Source of the DNA: Bacteroidales bacterium
GTDB taxonomy: Bacteria > Bacteroidota > Bacteroidia > Bacteroidales > UBA932
Assembly (NCBI GenBank): GCA_017415715.1
Contig: JAFQFD010000054.1
Span: 1-50,707 of the forward strand
Direction: 5' to 3'
Length of the DNA: 50,707 nt
Shown: piece after piece, positions 15,254 to 23,415 of the stretch
Layout of the letters: every line of letters starts with the position of its first letter
Numbering within the stretch: the stretch's first letter is position 1
Made by a program: the position numbers and the translations under genes
Notes under the pieces: generated by a model
Told to the model about the DNA's origin: nothing
The model's database searches: none
The model's input: only the letters and a program-made list of their open reading frames with translations

Positions 15254-16664
15254 GTCTCATGCGGGCTTCGAGTTCCCATGTGCGGATACGGTCCTTGTAA
15301 AGATTGTTTGCGTTGACTTTCTCTATGCCAAGCGCTGCATCAGAATTGCCCTCCCAGCGGCGACAACAGTAGAGGACGTCATATATGCGTCCTATCCTGT
15401 ATTCCCTGCTGATCCTCAGGCCGAGCGCATAATCCTCTCCATAGCTGGTATCAGGGAGGTTTATCGTACGAAGAAGCGGAGTCCAGAAAGCCCTTGGAGC
15501 ACCAAGGCCGTTGACCCTCAGGGCGTTATTTCTTCCATTATCTTCAGTCCACTCACGGTGGTCGATGATCCCAGGAGGGATCGGATTCATATCGAAATCG
15601 GTCATCTGATATGTTCCCACGACCATTGCGCATTTCTGCTGACGGAATGCATCCACGATCTTCTGCAGGGTGTCCGGGCCGCTGTATACGTCGTCGCTGT
15701 CAAGCTGCACGGCATATTCTCCGCAAAGCTCATGATGAACGGCAAGGTTCCAGCATCCGCCAATGCGAAGGTCATGCCTTAAAGGTATCACGTGAACCAG
15801 TCTGTCATCCTCGATTGCCTCCAGCAGTTCCTTTGTGCCGTCTGACGAATGATTGTCGACGACTATCACATTGAACGGGAAGTCACATTTCTGATTCAGA
15901 GCACTCATGACCGCATCCTTCACCGTCCTGACTCTGTTTAACACAGGGATCACCACCGTCGCTGTAACCGGAAATTCATGATCGCCGAATTCCCTCGGAT
16001 CCGGATCCTTGAAACATGGTGGCAGGTATGCCCCGATCCTCTTGAGATGCTCTGTGCATATGGCCTCCATCTCTATCTGGACGGCCCTGTTCTTAGGGTC
16101 CACATAATCAAACAGCTTCTCACCGGACTTGCGACTGTCAGTCTCGATTTCTGCATACAGGAACTCATTGATGTGGACAATCTTCTTCATTCTCAGGCGC
16201 AGGTCATACAATGCTCCCCACTCATAGTCCTGAGTCATCGTCCTCACGGCGCGCTTGAACGACCTGGTCCTGAACACCAGAACGCTTCCGAAGTCGAAAT
16301 CGTCCCTCAACGCGCCCTTCTGGCAGTCTATGAGCGGATGCTTATGCTTTCTTTCTACTCCGTCCTCTCCCTCATTGACCGTATAATGGTCGGCATACAG
16401 CATGTCCGCTCCGGTATCCTCCGCGATGCTGATGATACGGTCCAGGGCAAACATCCCCATCTCAAGGGGCTTGTCCTTGGTGTAGAGAAGCACAAATTTC
16501 TCGCGGACGGCATCCGCAATACTCTTCAATGTCTCGGTCGAGCGAAGAGATACTCCCGACAAGATTGTAACTCCTGAGAATGCGGCACTACGGCTCAATG
16601 ATTCTACGGTAACAGAAATGTCCTCTCCTGACTGAGAGGGCATAAAACATTCGATTCCTGTCAT
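15237..16664 (-). CDS. Family 2 glycosyltransferase with two GT-A-like halves
   Basis: 475 residues. The second half (about 233-460) is a canonical GT2 domain: V-V-I-P-V-L-N-R at the start, N-H-S-S-D-G-T, the metal-binding Q-L-D-S-D-D (about 320), and G-E-D-Y-A-L-G-L-R near 411 as the likely catalytic-base region. The first half (about 1-215) looks like a degenerate GT-A fold with D-M-L-Y-A-D-H but no full DXD context. There are no membrane helices, so it is cytoplasmic. It is the first gene of the minus-strand run down to 7801, behind the -7 element at 16693-16700. The extreme C-terminus (R-L-S-S-R-A) is encoded by a dispersed palindromic element, so the natural end may have been altered. 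Acceptor unknown. Confidence 0.85.
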   Translation of the reverse strand: MTGIECFMPSQSGEDISVTVESLSRSAAFSGVTILSGVSLRSTETLKSIADAVREKFVLLYTKDKPLEMGMFALDRIISIAEDTGADMLYADHYTVNEGEDGVERKHKHPLIDCQKGALRDDFDFGSVLVFRTRSFKRAVRTMTQDYEWGALYDLRLRMKKIVHINEFLYAEIETDSRKSGEKLFDYVDPKNRAVQIEMEAICTEHLKRIGAYLPPCFKDPDPREFGDHEFPVTATVVIPVLNRVRTVKDAVMSALNQKCDFPFNVIVVDNHSSDGTKELLEAIEDDRLVHVIPLRHDLRIGGCWNLAVHHELCGEYAVQLDSDDVYSGPDTLQKIVDAFRQQKCAMVVGTYQMTDFDMNPIPPGIIDHREWTEDNGRNNALRVNGLGAPRAFWTPLLRTINLPDTSYGEDYALGLRISREYRIGRIYDVLYCCRRWEGNSDAALGIEKVNANNLYKDRIRTWELEARMRLSSRA

Positions 16665-16692
16665 AGTTCTGCCTGTTTTACTATATCAAAGA

Positions 16693-16700
16693 CAAATATA
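16693..16700 (-). promoter_or_regulatory. -7 element for the peptidoglycan-related operon
   Basis: The minus strand reads TATATTTG, an exact TAnnTTTG match, 28 bp ahead of the glycosyltransferase ATG. No strong -33 box is seen. Confidence 0.5.
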
Positions 16701-16706
16701 ATAAAA

Positions 16707-17294
16707 TTACAGCAATGCCAGCAGGGATTTGCGGATCATCTGGAATTCCGATTCGAAATTTGGTGTGAAGACACCTTTGCCGATGCTGGCATCGATTTCC
16801 TCAACAGGCCACCAGCGGCCTTCAGCGACCTCCTCCGGATCCGGATGGAGGTCGTATGATCCAACGGCGGCGAAGACGCTGACCATCTCCCTTTCCACTG
16901 AGGATTCAAACTCATATGTCTCAAGGTGTATCGGATTGAACTCGTGAAAACGAAGTTCTTCATATGCCTCCCTGTATACGGCCTCGACGATGCTTTCGCC
17001 ATATGACACATGGCCTCCTACGGCAGTGTCCCATTTCCCCGGCTGTATATCCTTGTGCATCGGTCTCTTCTGCAGGTAAATCCTGCTGAAACGGTCGATT
17101 ATGTGGATATGGATCACAGGGTGCAGCGGCTTGGCCCCGCTATGGCAATACGCTCTCGACGACCTTCCTATGACAAGTCCGGTCGGCTCCACCACCGGGA
17201 AGTACTCTACCATGCCCGGCTCCGCAGGAACGGAGTCGGCTGTCGGAGCCGGCACAAGAGGCGCCAGGTCATATGGATATACCAGGTCTATCAT
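16707..17294 (-). CDS. Nudix hydrolase
   Basis: A pyrophosphohydrolase-fold protein of 195 residues. The Nudix box is complete, running from Gly94 through Glu100 to Arg108-Glu109 and Glu112-Glu113 (pattern G-x5-E-x7-R-E-x-x-E-E). About 60 residues precede the fold; the surrounding sequence (V-I-H-I-H-I-x-D, Q-K-R, K-W-D-T-A-V-G-G-H) is most like the isopentenyl-diphosphate isomerase/YfcD-like subgroup. Substrate cannot be deduced. It starts immediately after the thioesterase stop (no gap) and is the last gene of the operon begun by the HU-CCDC81 gene. Confidence 0.9.
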   Translation of the reverse strand: MIDLVYPYDLAPLVPAPTADSVPAEPGMVEYFPVVEPTGLVIGRSSRAYCHSGAKPLHPVIHIHIIDRFSRIYLQKRPMHKDIQPGKWDTAVGGHVSYGESIVEAVYREAYEELRFHEFNPIHLETYEFESSVEREMVSVFAAVGSYDLHPDPEEVAEGRWWPVEEIDASIGKGVFTPNFESEFQMIRKSLLALL

Positions 17295-18029
17295 TTAGAA
17301 TAAAATGTCTACTGTGAACGCAGATGCTTCATTAACTTTACCTTCCACATATACGTGCAGGCCGTCTTCTTTCTCAACAGATGCCTTATATATGCTTACA
17401 AGGTCACCGGCCTTGGTCTCGTGATTGAAGTTTATCGTCACCTCTTTCACTGGCTTCTGCGATGCCGTCTCATAGTCTACAGCATCCATCGCCCACTGCA
17501 TGTACATCGCATTGTTGGTGTGGGCGTTCATGTCCACATCGGAGTATGCTACAGTGTGCTGCAGGGCAAGTGCAGGCTCTACGTCCTTCGGCATCACAAC
17601 CTTGTCGGCTGAGGTTTCCATTGCGTTTTCCTTGCATACGGTACCTTCCTCCATCAGCTGAGGGTCACGTACAAGTCTGCGGGTCTCAAGGTTGAGAACG
17701 AGCCATGATGTCGTCGCCTTCACACGTTCTTTGCCTTCTGAGTCTGTGATAACGAAGTCTCTCAGGTAGAAAAGCCTTTCCAGGCCTTTGTGCCATGTAG
17801 TCAAGGTTATGTTGTCACGCCATTTCGGAGTGTCGAGGAAGCATATCTTCACTCTGGAAAGAATCCATGCGGTGTTCTTCACGATGAGGTCATCGTATCC
17901 GAAACCGAGGTGCACGGCATGAAGACCGGCAGCCTCCTGGGCAAGATTCATGAATGATGCCGGCTTCAGGCGCCATGAGGCATCGGTATCATAACACGGT
18001 ATGTTAAAGTTCTGAACAAACTTCTTCAT
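17295..18029 (-). CDS. Acyl-ACP thioesterase (FatA-like)
   Basis: Hydrolyses acyl-acyl carrier protein to release free fatty acid. The 244-residue protein has the double hot-dog fold expected for FatA/FatB-type enzymes. The N-terminal half contains W-I-L-S-R-V-K-I. The second half contains D-V-D-M-N-A-H-T-N-N, the usual catalytic region (Asp, Asn, His). The length matches bacterial members. It sits 5 bp after the HU-CCDC81 gene and directly abuts the Nudix gene, so all three are probably one transcript. The reason for this grouping is unclear. Confidence 0.92.
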   Translation of the reverse strand: MKKFVQNFNIPCYDTDASWRLKPASFMNLAQEAAGLHAVHLGFGYDDLIVKNTAWILSRVKICFLDTPKWRDNITLTTWHKGLERLFYLRDFVITDSEGKERVKATTSWLVLNLETRRLVRDPQLMEEGTVCKENAMETSADKVVMPKDVEPALALQHTVAYSDVDMNAHTNNAMYMQWAMDAVDYETASQKPVKEVTINFNHETKAGDLVSIYKASVEKEDGLHVYVEGKVNEASAFTVDILF

Positions 18030-18034
18030 CTGTC

Positions 18035-18883
18035 CTATTCGCTTTGGTAGTTAAGAATCTCCAGTTCCTCAGGGGTATACAGGATATTGTCGAGCAATTC
18101 CGGCGCCAAATGGCCGACTGCTACATATGCTGCCAGCAGCAAAGCCAATACCAGAACTGTTATAATGATGGCGATGACAGCCTTGCTTACCGGCTTCTTG
18201 ACAGGGTCCGGTTCTGGAAGAGGTTCCGGATTCGGGTCTGGCTCGGGCATCGGATCGGGATCAGGAACCGGTACTGGATCCGGAAGCGGTTCCGGTACAG
18301 GTTCTGGTGCAGGAGCTGGTTCGGGAGTTGGCACTGGCTCGGGAGTTGGCACTGGCTCAGGTAACGGTTCCGGCTCCGGAATCGGCTGTGGTTCCCGGAC
18401 CGTTTCGTCAAGAATAGACCTAAGGCCGACTACGGCTGCAGATACTTCCTCGGAAGACTCCTGATGTGTTTTAAGGGAGATCGGCTCCAGGCCGAATCCT
18501 GCAGGATAAATGTCCAGCTCCTCATCTGAAATGAAGAACACATTGTTCTCCTTCGTCGCCCTCATTCTTCCCAGGCCAGGAAATATCACTGTCTTCTTTG
18601 TAAATAGAACCGATTTAAGCTCCGACACGAAGTCTATGATTATCTTATCCGCCACTTCCATCTCGACCTTGTTCGTCTTTGCATAGAACTTTGTCAATGC
18701 ATCCCCTTCGTCAGGTTTCGCACGGAAATACAGCTTTCTATATGGTGGGTTTATGGTATAGCCCTTATCTGAGAAGGTAGAAGGAACCATCTCGGCCACG
18801 AAACAGCCGAGACCGGGAAGAACCACCCTGTCATTGTCAAGAATCAGCTCCTTGACCATTTTAGACAAAAGATCTATATCCAT
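18035..18883 (-). CDS. HU-CCDC81 domain protein with Pro/Glu-rich linker and C-terminal membrane helix
   Basis: 282 residues. The N-terminal about 140 residues form two HU-like modules of the prokaryotic CCDC81 type, with the signatures V-V-L-P-G-L-G-C-F and V-I-F-P-G-L-G-R. Residues about 170-235 are an almost pure P-E-P/P-D-P repeat. A single hydrophobic helix follows (about 237-258), then a short polar tail. Family members in Bacteroidota usually carry a SPOR domain after the helix, which would bind denuded peptidoglycan; here it is missing and only about 20 residues remain. The domain is thought to mediate protein contacts rather than DNA binding. The gene leads the operon, with a -7 element at 18934-18941. 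The repeat causes antisense open frames that are not genes. Confidence 0.85.
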   Translation of the reverse strand: MDIDLLSKMVKELILDNDRVVLPGLGCFVAEMVPSTFSDKGYTINPPYRKLYFRAKPDEGDALTKFYAKTNKVEMEVADKIIIDFVSELKSVLFTKKTVIFPGLGRMRATKENNVFFISDEELDIYPAGFGLEPISLKTHQESSEEVSAAVVGLRSILDETVREPQPIPEPEPLPEPVPTPEPVPTPEPAPAPEPVPEPLPDPVPVPDPDPMPEPDPNPEPLPEPDPVKKPVSKAVIAIIITVLVLALLLAAYVAVGHLAPELLDNILYTPEELEILNYQSE

Positions 18884-18933
18884 AAACAGTGTTTTTGAGA
18901 CTCAAAAGGTCAGTGGTTAGACTTAAATCGACA

Positions 18934-18941
18934 CAAAGATA
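18934..18941 (-). promoter_or_regulatory. -7 element for the HU-CCDC81-thioesterase-Nudix operon
   Basis: The minus strand reads TATCTTTG, an exact TAnnTTTG match, 50 bp ahead of the HU-CCDC81 start codon. It lies in an AT-rich divergent region shared with the tRNA-Asn promoter. Confidence 0.55.
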
Positions 18942-18970
18942 TGAATTTTTTAAAAATTTTTGCGAAAAAG

Positions 18971-19001
18971 TTTGGAGGTAACAAAAAAATGTCTACCTTT
19001 G
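18971..19001 (+). promoter_or_regulatory. Promoter of tRNA-Asn
   Basis: TTTG (18971-18974) and TACCTTTG (18994-19001) are separated by 19 bp, an exact match to the Bacteroidota consensus. The predicted start is about 30 bp ahead of the mature tRNA. Confidence 0.8.
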
Positions 19002-19037
19002 CAATCCCAAACGAAAACAAAGCGTTTGAAACAACAT

Positions 19038-19114
19038 TCCCGAATAGCTCAGTTGGTTAGAGCATCTGACTGTTAATCAGAGGGTCCTTGGTTCAAGTCC
19101 AAGTTCGGGAGCCA
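19038..19114 (+). tRNA. tRNA-Asn (anticodon GTT)
   Basis: A complete cloverleaf. The acceptor TCCCGAA pairs with TTCGGGA. The D-arm is GCTC..GAGC. The anticodon stem TCTGA/TCAGA encloses loop CTGTTAA with anticodon GTT. The T-arm CTTGG/CCAAG encloses TTCAAGT. The 3' CCA is encoded. A consensus promoter precedes it and an intrinsic terminator follows. Confidence 0.97.
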
Positions 19115-19115
19115 C

Positions 19116-19158
19116 AAAGGACAAATCTTCAAAATTGAGGGTTTGTCCTTTTTCTTTT
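19116..19158 (+). terminator. Intrinsic terminator of tRNA-Asn
   Basis: AAAGGACAAA (19116-19125) pairs with TTTGTCCTTT (19142-19151), followed by a T-rich run (TTTTTCTTTTTCC). Confidence 0.85.
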
Positions 19159-19212
19159 TCCTCGTAACCCACTGATTTTGGTAATGGTGCAATTTTATTG
19201 CATTCGTTCAGA

Positions 19213-19321
19213 GCGTCCGACATCAAAAACGCTAAAAAGCTGCCGGACGGTACCCAAAACAGGCGTTCAAAGCCGGAAATCAGCAGCGTCCGACATGTTT
19301 TAGGGCATTTTGATGTCGGAC
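19213..19321. repeat. Inverted-repeat element with GTCCGACAT motif, locus 2
   Basis: GTCCGACATCAAAA (19215-19228) and its exact complement TTTTGATGTCGGAC (19308-19321) form a perfect 14-bp inverted repeat with a 79-bp interior. The interior has another GCGTCCGACAT (19286-19296) and GCCGGACGGTACCCAAAAC (19242-19260). The latter matches the element at 3255-3367. It lies between the tRNA-Asn terminator and the end of the convergent oxidoreductase gene. Confidence 0.7.
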
Positions 19322-19347
19322 ACTTTGCAGGCCAGACATACTATCTG

Positions 19348-22188
19348 CTAAACCTTGGAATCGGCCTTTGGAGAGGTGCAGCTGTTGACCAGATATACTA
19401 CAGATCGGTATGGGATGCCCGAGTTGGTCTGAAGGCCTATTTCGCAGGTGCGGCTGTTGGAGTAGCCGGTTTCTATGCCTTTTGCTTCGATCTGGGAGCG
19501 GAGCTTGCGGAGCGCGTAAGCGTTGAGTTCCGGATGCGTCATGCCCTTGTCACCGGCAAAGCCGCAGCAGCCGACTCCCTCGGGAACGAGGACCTGAGAA
19601 GAACACAGGCATGCCAGGTCATACACGATGCGGTCAATCTTCATCAGTTTTGTCGAGCAGGTCAGATGGAGGGCCACCGGCCTGTCTGTCCGAGTGAATG
19701 TCAGTCTGTCCTTCAGGAATTTCCATATGAATTCGGCTGACTCGTAGAGTTCCACCTTCGTCATATGCTGCTTCATTCTGTGCAGACACGGGCTCTGGTC
19801 GCATACTACCGGATATTTCCCATGCTCAGACGCCTCCCAAAGCGCTTCCTCCAGTTGTCTGGTCTTATTGGCGGCTATTTCCGGAAGTCCTTTGCTTTCC
19901 CATATGGTCCCGCAGCAGAGCGAATCCATATTCTCAGGAAGTATCACCTCATAGCCAGCCTTCCCGAGCAGTTCAATCATCTCCTCTGCCAGAGGCTTCA
20001 TTCCTTCCGATGCCTTGTCAATGCCCATGGTCTGGTTCAGGCAGCTTGGGAAATATACGACTTTCAAGACACTGTCGCCTGCAACCGCAACACGCTTAGA
20101 CGCATTATACGCCTTCGGCATGGACGGAGTCCAGAGAGGCAGGCCGACTGCGTGCATGCCTCTTGCCAATGCGCCCATGACTTTGCCGCCCAGCACAGAA
20201 TGGCCGAAGTCTGCAACATGCAGGATGCCACGCAAGGCAGTCTTGACTCCATGGAAGTTATCAGCAACGAAACCACCTATTTCATTGGCCATCTTGCTCA
20301 TGTTCTTACGACGGACCTCATGGGTCAGATCGCCGACATTGATACCCATAGGGCACGACATCGAGCAAAGACCGTCACCAGCACAGGTCTGCTCGCCCGG
20401 ATATGAATATTGTTTCTCAAAGGTCTTCAGCAGGGACGGATCCTCACCTGTCAGCCTGAGGCGCTCCATCTCCCTCTGCAACACAATTCGTGTCCTTGAA
20501 GAGAGCGTGAATCCGCATGACACGCAGTTGACTTCGCAGAATCCGCACTCTATGCACTTGTTCAGCCTGGCATATGCCTTGACCGTTTCTTCAGGAGCCT
20601 CCGGCGCCGGTTTAAGAACCGGCAATGCCTTGAAATTCTTGAAGCAGCACTCCGGATCGTCATTGAATATCACTCCCGGATTGAGTATGTTCTGAGGATC
20701 GAATATGCTCTTTATGCGTTTCATAACATCAAACGCCTTTGCTCCCCACTCATATTCCACATACGGAGCCATGTTGCGGCCGGTGCCATGCTCGGCCTTC
20801 AACGACCCGTCATACTTCTTCACGACAAGCTCTGCGACGTCACCGATCATATCCTTATATCGCTGGACCTCACATTCCGAGCCAAACGCCTGGTTTATAA
20901 TGAAATGGAAGTTACCTTCCAGCGCATGACCATATATGCATGAATCGTCATAGCCATGCCTGTCAAGAAGATCCGACAGGTCGGTCACTGCCTCTGCAAG
21001 ATCCTCAACATGGAATGCGACATCTTCTATCAGACAGGTCGTACCTGGCTTCCTCATGCCTCCTACGGTCGGAAATATGCCCGAACGGATGGCCCAGAAC
21101 TTCGCAGATTCTTCAGGATCGGTCGTAAACCCGACAGCTCCATATGTATTGAACCGCTTCAAGACATCGGTAACCGCCTTGACCTTGTCCGCAAGTTCGT
21201 GCTGAGACTCAGCCTCAACCTGAGTGAGGACCGCTGTAAGGCCTTCTATTTCACCGGCATTCACCGATGCGAGAGAACGCTTGTCAAGCATCTCGGCAGC
21301 CGACACATTGAGGCTCTTCATAGCAATCACCGCACGTGCCGCCTCTGCCATATCCTTGAAATATACCATCGCATCGGCATGCAGAGGCGCCACCTTCAAG
21401 GTCTTCATCCTCACCTCACTCATGAATGCAAGCGTACCCTCCGAACCGACCAGAAGATGAAGCAGGATATCGAAAGGATCCTCATATGTGATCAAAGGCA
21501 GCAGATTCAGGCCTGTGACATTCTTTATGGAATATTTATGTCTTATGCGACCGGTCAGTTCAGCATCGCTCAGCACTTCGCTTCTGAGCTGTTCAATCTG
21601 ACTGAGCATTTCATGATGACTGCCGGCAAAGGCTTCCCTGCTCTTTGCATCTGCAGTATCCAGCACAGTGCCGTCTGCAAAGACGATACGTGCAGAGAGA
21701 AGCATCCTGTCGCTGTTCGCCCATGTTCCGCAACTCATTCCTGATGCGTTGTTCATCACTATGCCACCCACCATGCAGCTCTTTATCGAAGCCGGATCCG
21801 GACCGAACTTACGGCCATACTGTTTCAGGAAATCATTGACATGCGCACCGATCACACCCGGCTGCAAAGTCACGGTAAGACCACTGTCGTCTGTCTTGAT
21901 CTTCTCCCAGTTCCTGCCCGCAACTACAAGCACCGAATCACTGACTGCCTGGCCTGAAAGGCTCGTGCCGGCAGCGCGGAATGTAACTGGGACATTCGAT
22001 TCGGAAGCCGCTTTCAGAATAGATGCAACCTCCTTTTCCGAAGCAGACCTTATGACCATATGTGGAGTCATTCTATAGAATCCGGCATCCGTTCCCCAGG
22101 CGAAACGTCTGAGTTCATCTGTATAAATCCGATCCTTGGCAATGACATTGCCGATCCTGTTCAGAAATGCGTTGTATCTTTCAGTCAT
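19348..22188 (-). CDS. Fused FAD-linked oxidase / Fe-S (CCG-domain) oxidoreductase, D-lactate dehydrogenase-like
   Basis: A membrane-associated flavoprotein likely to oxidise a 2-hydroxyacid such as D-lactate or glycolate and pass electrons onward. I start it at the ATG at 22188 (946 residues), since the upstream extension to 22266 crosses a -7 promoter. From the N-terminus: FAD-binding type 4 domain with R-A-A-G-T-S-L-S-G-Q-A (about 70-80) and V-G-S-E-G-T-L-A-F; FAD-oxidase C-terminal domain with H-A-L-E-G-N-F-H; two 4Fe-4S cysteine clusters (C-I-E-C-G-F-C-E-V-N-C and C-A-G-D-G-L-C-S-M-S-C-P); and two CCG-type modules (C-C-G-T-I and C-C-G-F-A-G-D-K-G). This combines GlcD- and GlpC-like parts in one chain. 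Monocistronic. Confidence 0.9.
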   Translation of the reverse strand: MTERYNAFLNRIGNVIAKDRIYTDELRRFAWGTDAGFYRMTPHMVIRSASEKEVASILKAASESNVPVTFRAAGTSLSGQAVSDSVLVVAGRNWEKIKTDDSGLTVTLQPGVIGAHVNDFLKQYGRKFGPDPASIKSCMVGGIVMNNASGMSCGTWANSDRMLLSARIVFADGTVLDTADAKSREAFAGSHHEMLSQIEQLRSEVLSDAELTGRIRHKYSIKNVTGLNLLPLITYEDPFDILLHLLVGSEGTLAFMSEVRMKTLKVAPLHADAMVYFKDMAEAARAVIAMKSLNVSAAEMLDKRSLASVNAGEIEGLTAVLTQVEAESQHELADKVKAVTDVLKRFNTYGAVGFTTDPEESAKFWAIRSGIFPTVGGMRKPGTTCLIEDVAFHVEDLAEAVTDLSDLLDRHGYDDSCIYGHALEGNFHFIINQAFGSECEVQRYKDMIGDVAELVVKKYDGSLKAEHGTGRNMAPYVEYEWGAKAFDVMKRIKSIFDPQNILNPGVIFNDDPECCFKNFKALPVLKPAPEAPEETVKAYARLNKCIECGFCEVNCVSCGFTLSSRTRIVLQREMERLRLTGEDPSLLKTFEKQYSYPGEQTCAGDGLCSMSCPMGINVGDLTHEVRRKNMSKMANEIGGFVADNFHGVKTALRGILHVADFGHSVLGGKVMGALARGMHAVGLPLWTPSMPKAYNASKRVAVAGDSVLKVVYFPSCLNQTMGIDKASEGMKPLAEEMIELLGKAGYEVILPENMDSLCCGTIWESKGLPEIAANKTRQLEEALWEASEHGKYPVVCDQSPCLHRMKQHMTKVELYESAEFIWKFLKDRLTFTRTDRPVALHLTCSTKLMKIDRIVYDLACLCSSQVLVPEGVGCCGFAGDKGMTHPELNAYALRKLRSQIEAKGIETGYSNSRTCEIGLQTNSGIPYRSVVYLVNSCTSPKADSKV

Positions 22189-22210
22189 GATAGTGTGGTC
22201 TACTGTGGTA

Positions 22211-22218
22211 CAAAGATA
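22211..22218 (-). promoter_or_regulatory. -7 element for the FAD/Fe-S oxidoreductase gene
   Basis: The minus strand reads TATCTTTG, an exact TAnnTTTG match, 22 bp ahead of the ATG at 22188. It supports that start over the longer frame from 22266. Confidence 0.55.
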
Positions 22219-22271
22219 CAATATTATTAATAATGCACGAAAATTCTGAATTTTATCGTAACACATATTTC

Positions 22272-22315
22272 ATTCGGGGTGTATTGTCCTTGAACGAGCG
22301 AAATACAATCCGAAT
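22272..22315. promoter_or_regulatory. Large palindrome ahead of the MoxR-VWA operon (operator or leader hairpin)
   Basis: ATTCGG-GG-TGTATT (22272-22285) pairs with AATACA-AT-CCGAAT (22302-22315). Of 14 positions per arm, 12 are complementary, around a 16-nt interior. It ends 14 bp before the MoxR ATG, so it would cover the promoter/leader and could act as an operator or as a translation-controlling hairpin. No consensus -7 element is visible here. Confidence 0.55.
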
Positions 22316-22329
22316 TACAATCAATTCCA

Positions 22330-23415
22330 ATGAGTAATATTTCAGTGAACATCACGGAGCTCAAGCAGCTCCTTGAGGCGACGCCTGCCTCACACAACAT
22401 CATGCTTGTCGGCAACCATGGCATTGGTAAGTCAGAAATCCTTACAGAGCATTTCAAGGAGTCTGGAATGCCCGTAATCGCATTATTCCTCGGACAGATG
22501 GCCGACCCAGGCGACCTCATCGGTCTTCCTTGCAAGGACGAACAGACCGGCAAGACCGACTTCATGCCACCATACTGGTTCCCTACTGACGGAAAGCCGA
22601 TAGTCCTCTTCCTTGACGAACTCAACCGAGCACGTCCTGAGATACTTCAGACAGTGATGGACCTCGCTCTGAACCGCAAGCTTGCGGGCAAGATGCTTCC
22701 GGAGGGAAGCCGCATCATCAGTGCAGTCAACGCCGGTGACCAGTACCAGCTCACCGACCTTGACCCGGCTCTCGTATCCAGATTCAACATCGTCAATTTC
22801 AAGCCTACAGCCGAGGAGTGGCTGCTTTGGGCGAGGAAGGCGGGCCTCGACCAGAGAGTGATAAGCTTCATTGACGAAAACCGTTTATGGCTTGACAAGG
22901 ACCCGGACGCCAAGGAAGGAGCTGACACCGGACTGGACAAGACTCCTGACCGCCGCGCGTGGAAAAGGGTGTCAGACATAGTATCGGGAAAGAGCGATCT
23001 GAAAGAAATCGACGCAAAGATCATCTCCAGCATCGTAGGAGCAAAGGCAGCTTCAGCGTTCATGCAGAACGCTGCAAAGAGGAAGCTCATCACCGGACGC
23101 GAGGTCCTTACAGGCTTCGACAAGGCCAAGGTAAAGGACGCCCTTGCCGAGTACGGCATACATCAGCTTTCAGTCGTGAACGAGGGCATTTACAGACACC
23201 TGGAGGTGGAGAAGGTATCCGACAAGGAGGCAAAGGTATACGCAGACAACCTCATGTCATACTTCGAATACCTCACCAAGAAGCGCAAGGAGGCAGCTGC
23301 ACACTTCGCGAACATCTATGTCCAGCAGACATACCAGCAGGCCATAGCTTTCATCGCGACCAAGTGTCCTATGCTGGTGATGATGCTTGTTTCATACGTT
23401 AAGAGCATTAAATAA
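22330..23415 (+). CDS. MoxR-type AAA+ ATPase
   Basis: A 361-residue AAA+ ATPase of the MoxR group, which act as chaperones that remodel partner complexes together with VWA proteins. Walker A is G-N-H-G-I-G-K-S (28-35), Walker B F-L-D-E-L (94-98), and a sensor/arginine-finger region L-D-P-A-L-V-S-R-F follows. A helical C-terminal region of about 120 residues is rich in Lys and Ala. The next gene, a VWA protein, follows with no gap, which is the standard MoxR pairing. The start codon lies just past a large palindrome. The target of the chaperone is unknown; no metal-enzyme or hydrogenase genes are nearby. Confidence 0.9.
   Translation: MSNISVNITELKQLLEATPASHNIMLVGNHGIGKSEILTEHFKESGMPVIALFLGQMADPGDLIGLPCKDEQTGKTDFMPPYWFPTDGKPIVLFLDELNRARPEILQTVMDLALNRKLAGKMLPEGSRIISAVNAGDQYQLTDLDPALVSRFNIVNFKPTAEEWLLWARKAGLDQRVISFIDENRLWLDKDPDAKEGADTGLDKTPDRRAWKRVSDIVSGKSDLKEIDAKIISSIVGAKAASAFMQNAAKRKLITGREVLTGFDKAKVKDALAEYGIHQLSVVNEGIYRHLEVEKVSDKEAKVYADNLMSYFEYLTKKRKEAAAHFANIYVQQTYQQAIAFIATKCPMLVMMLVSYVKSIK

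Noticed and set aside
18044-18464. Gly/Ser- and Arg-rich plus-strand frames
   Set aside because: These are shadows of the Pro-Glu repeat in the HU-CCDC81 gene.
22227-22625. Minus-strand open frame over the start of the MoxR gene
   Set aside because: Antisense to a clear AAA+ gene whose Walker motifs are intact; no family resemblance.
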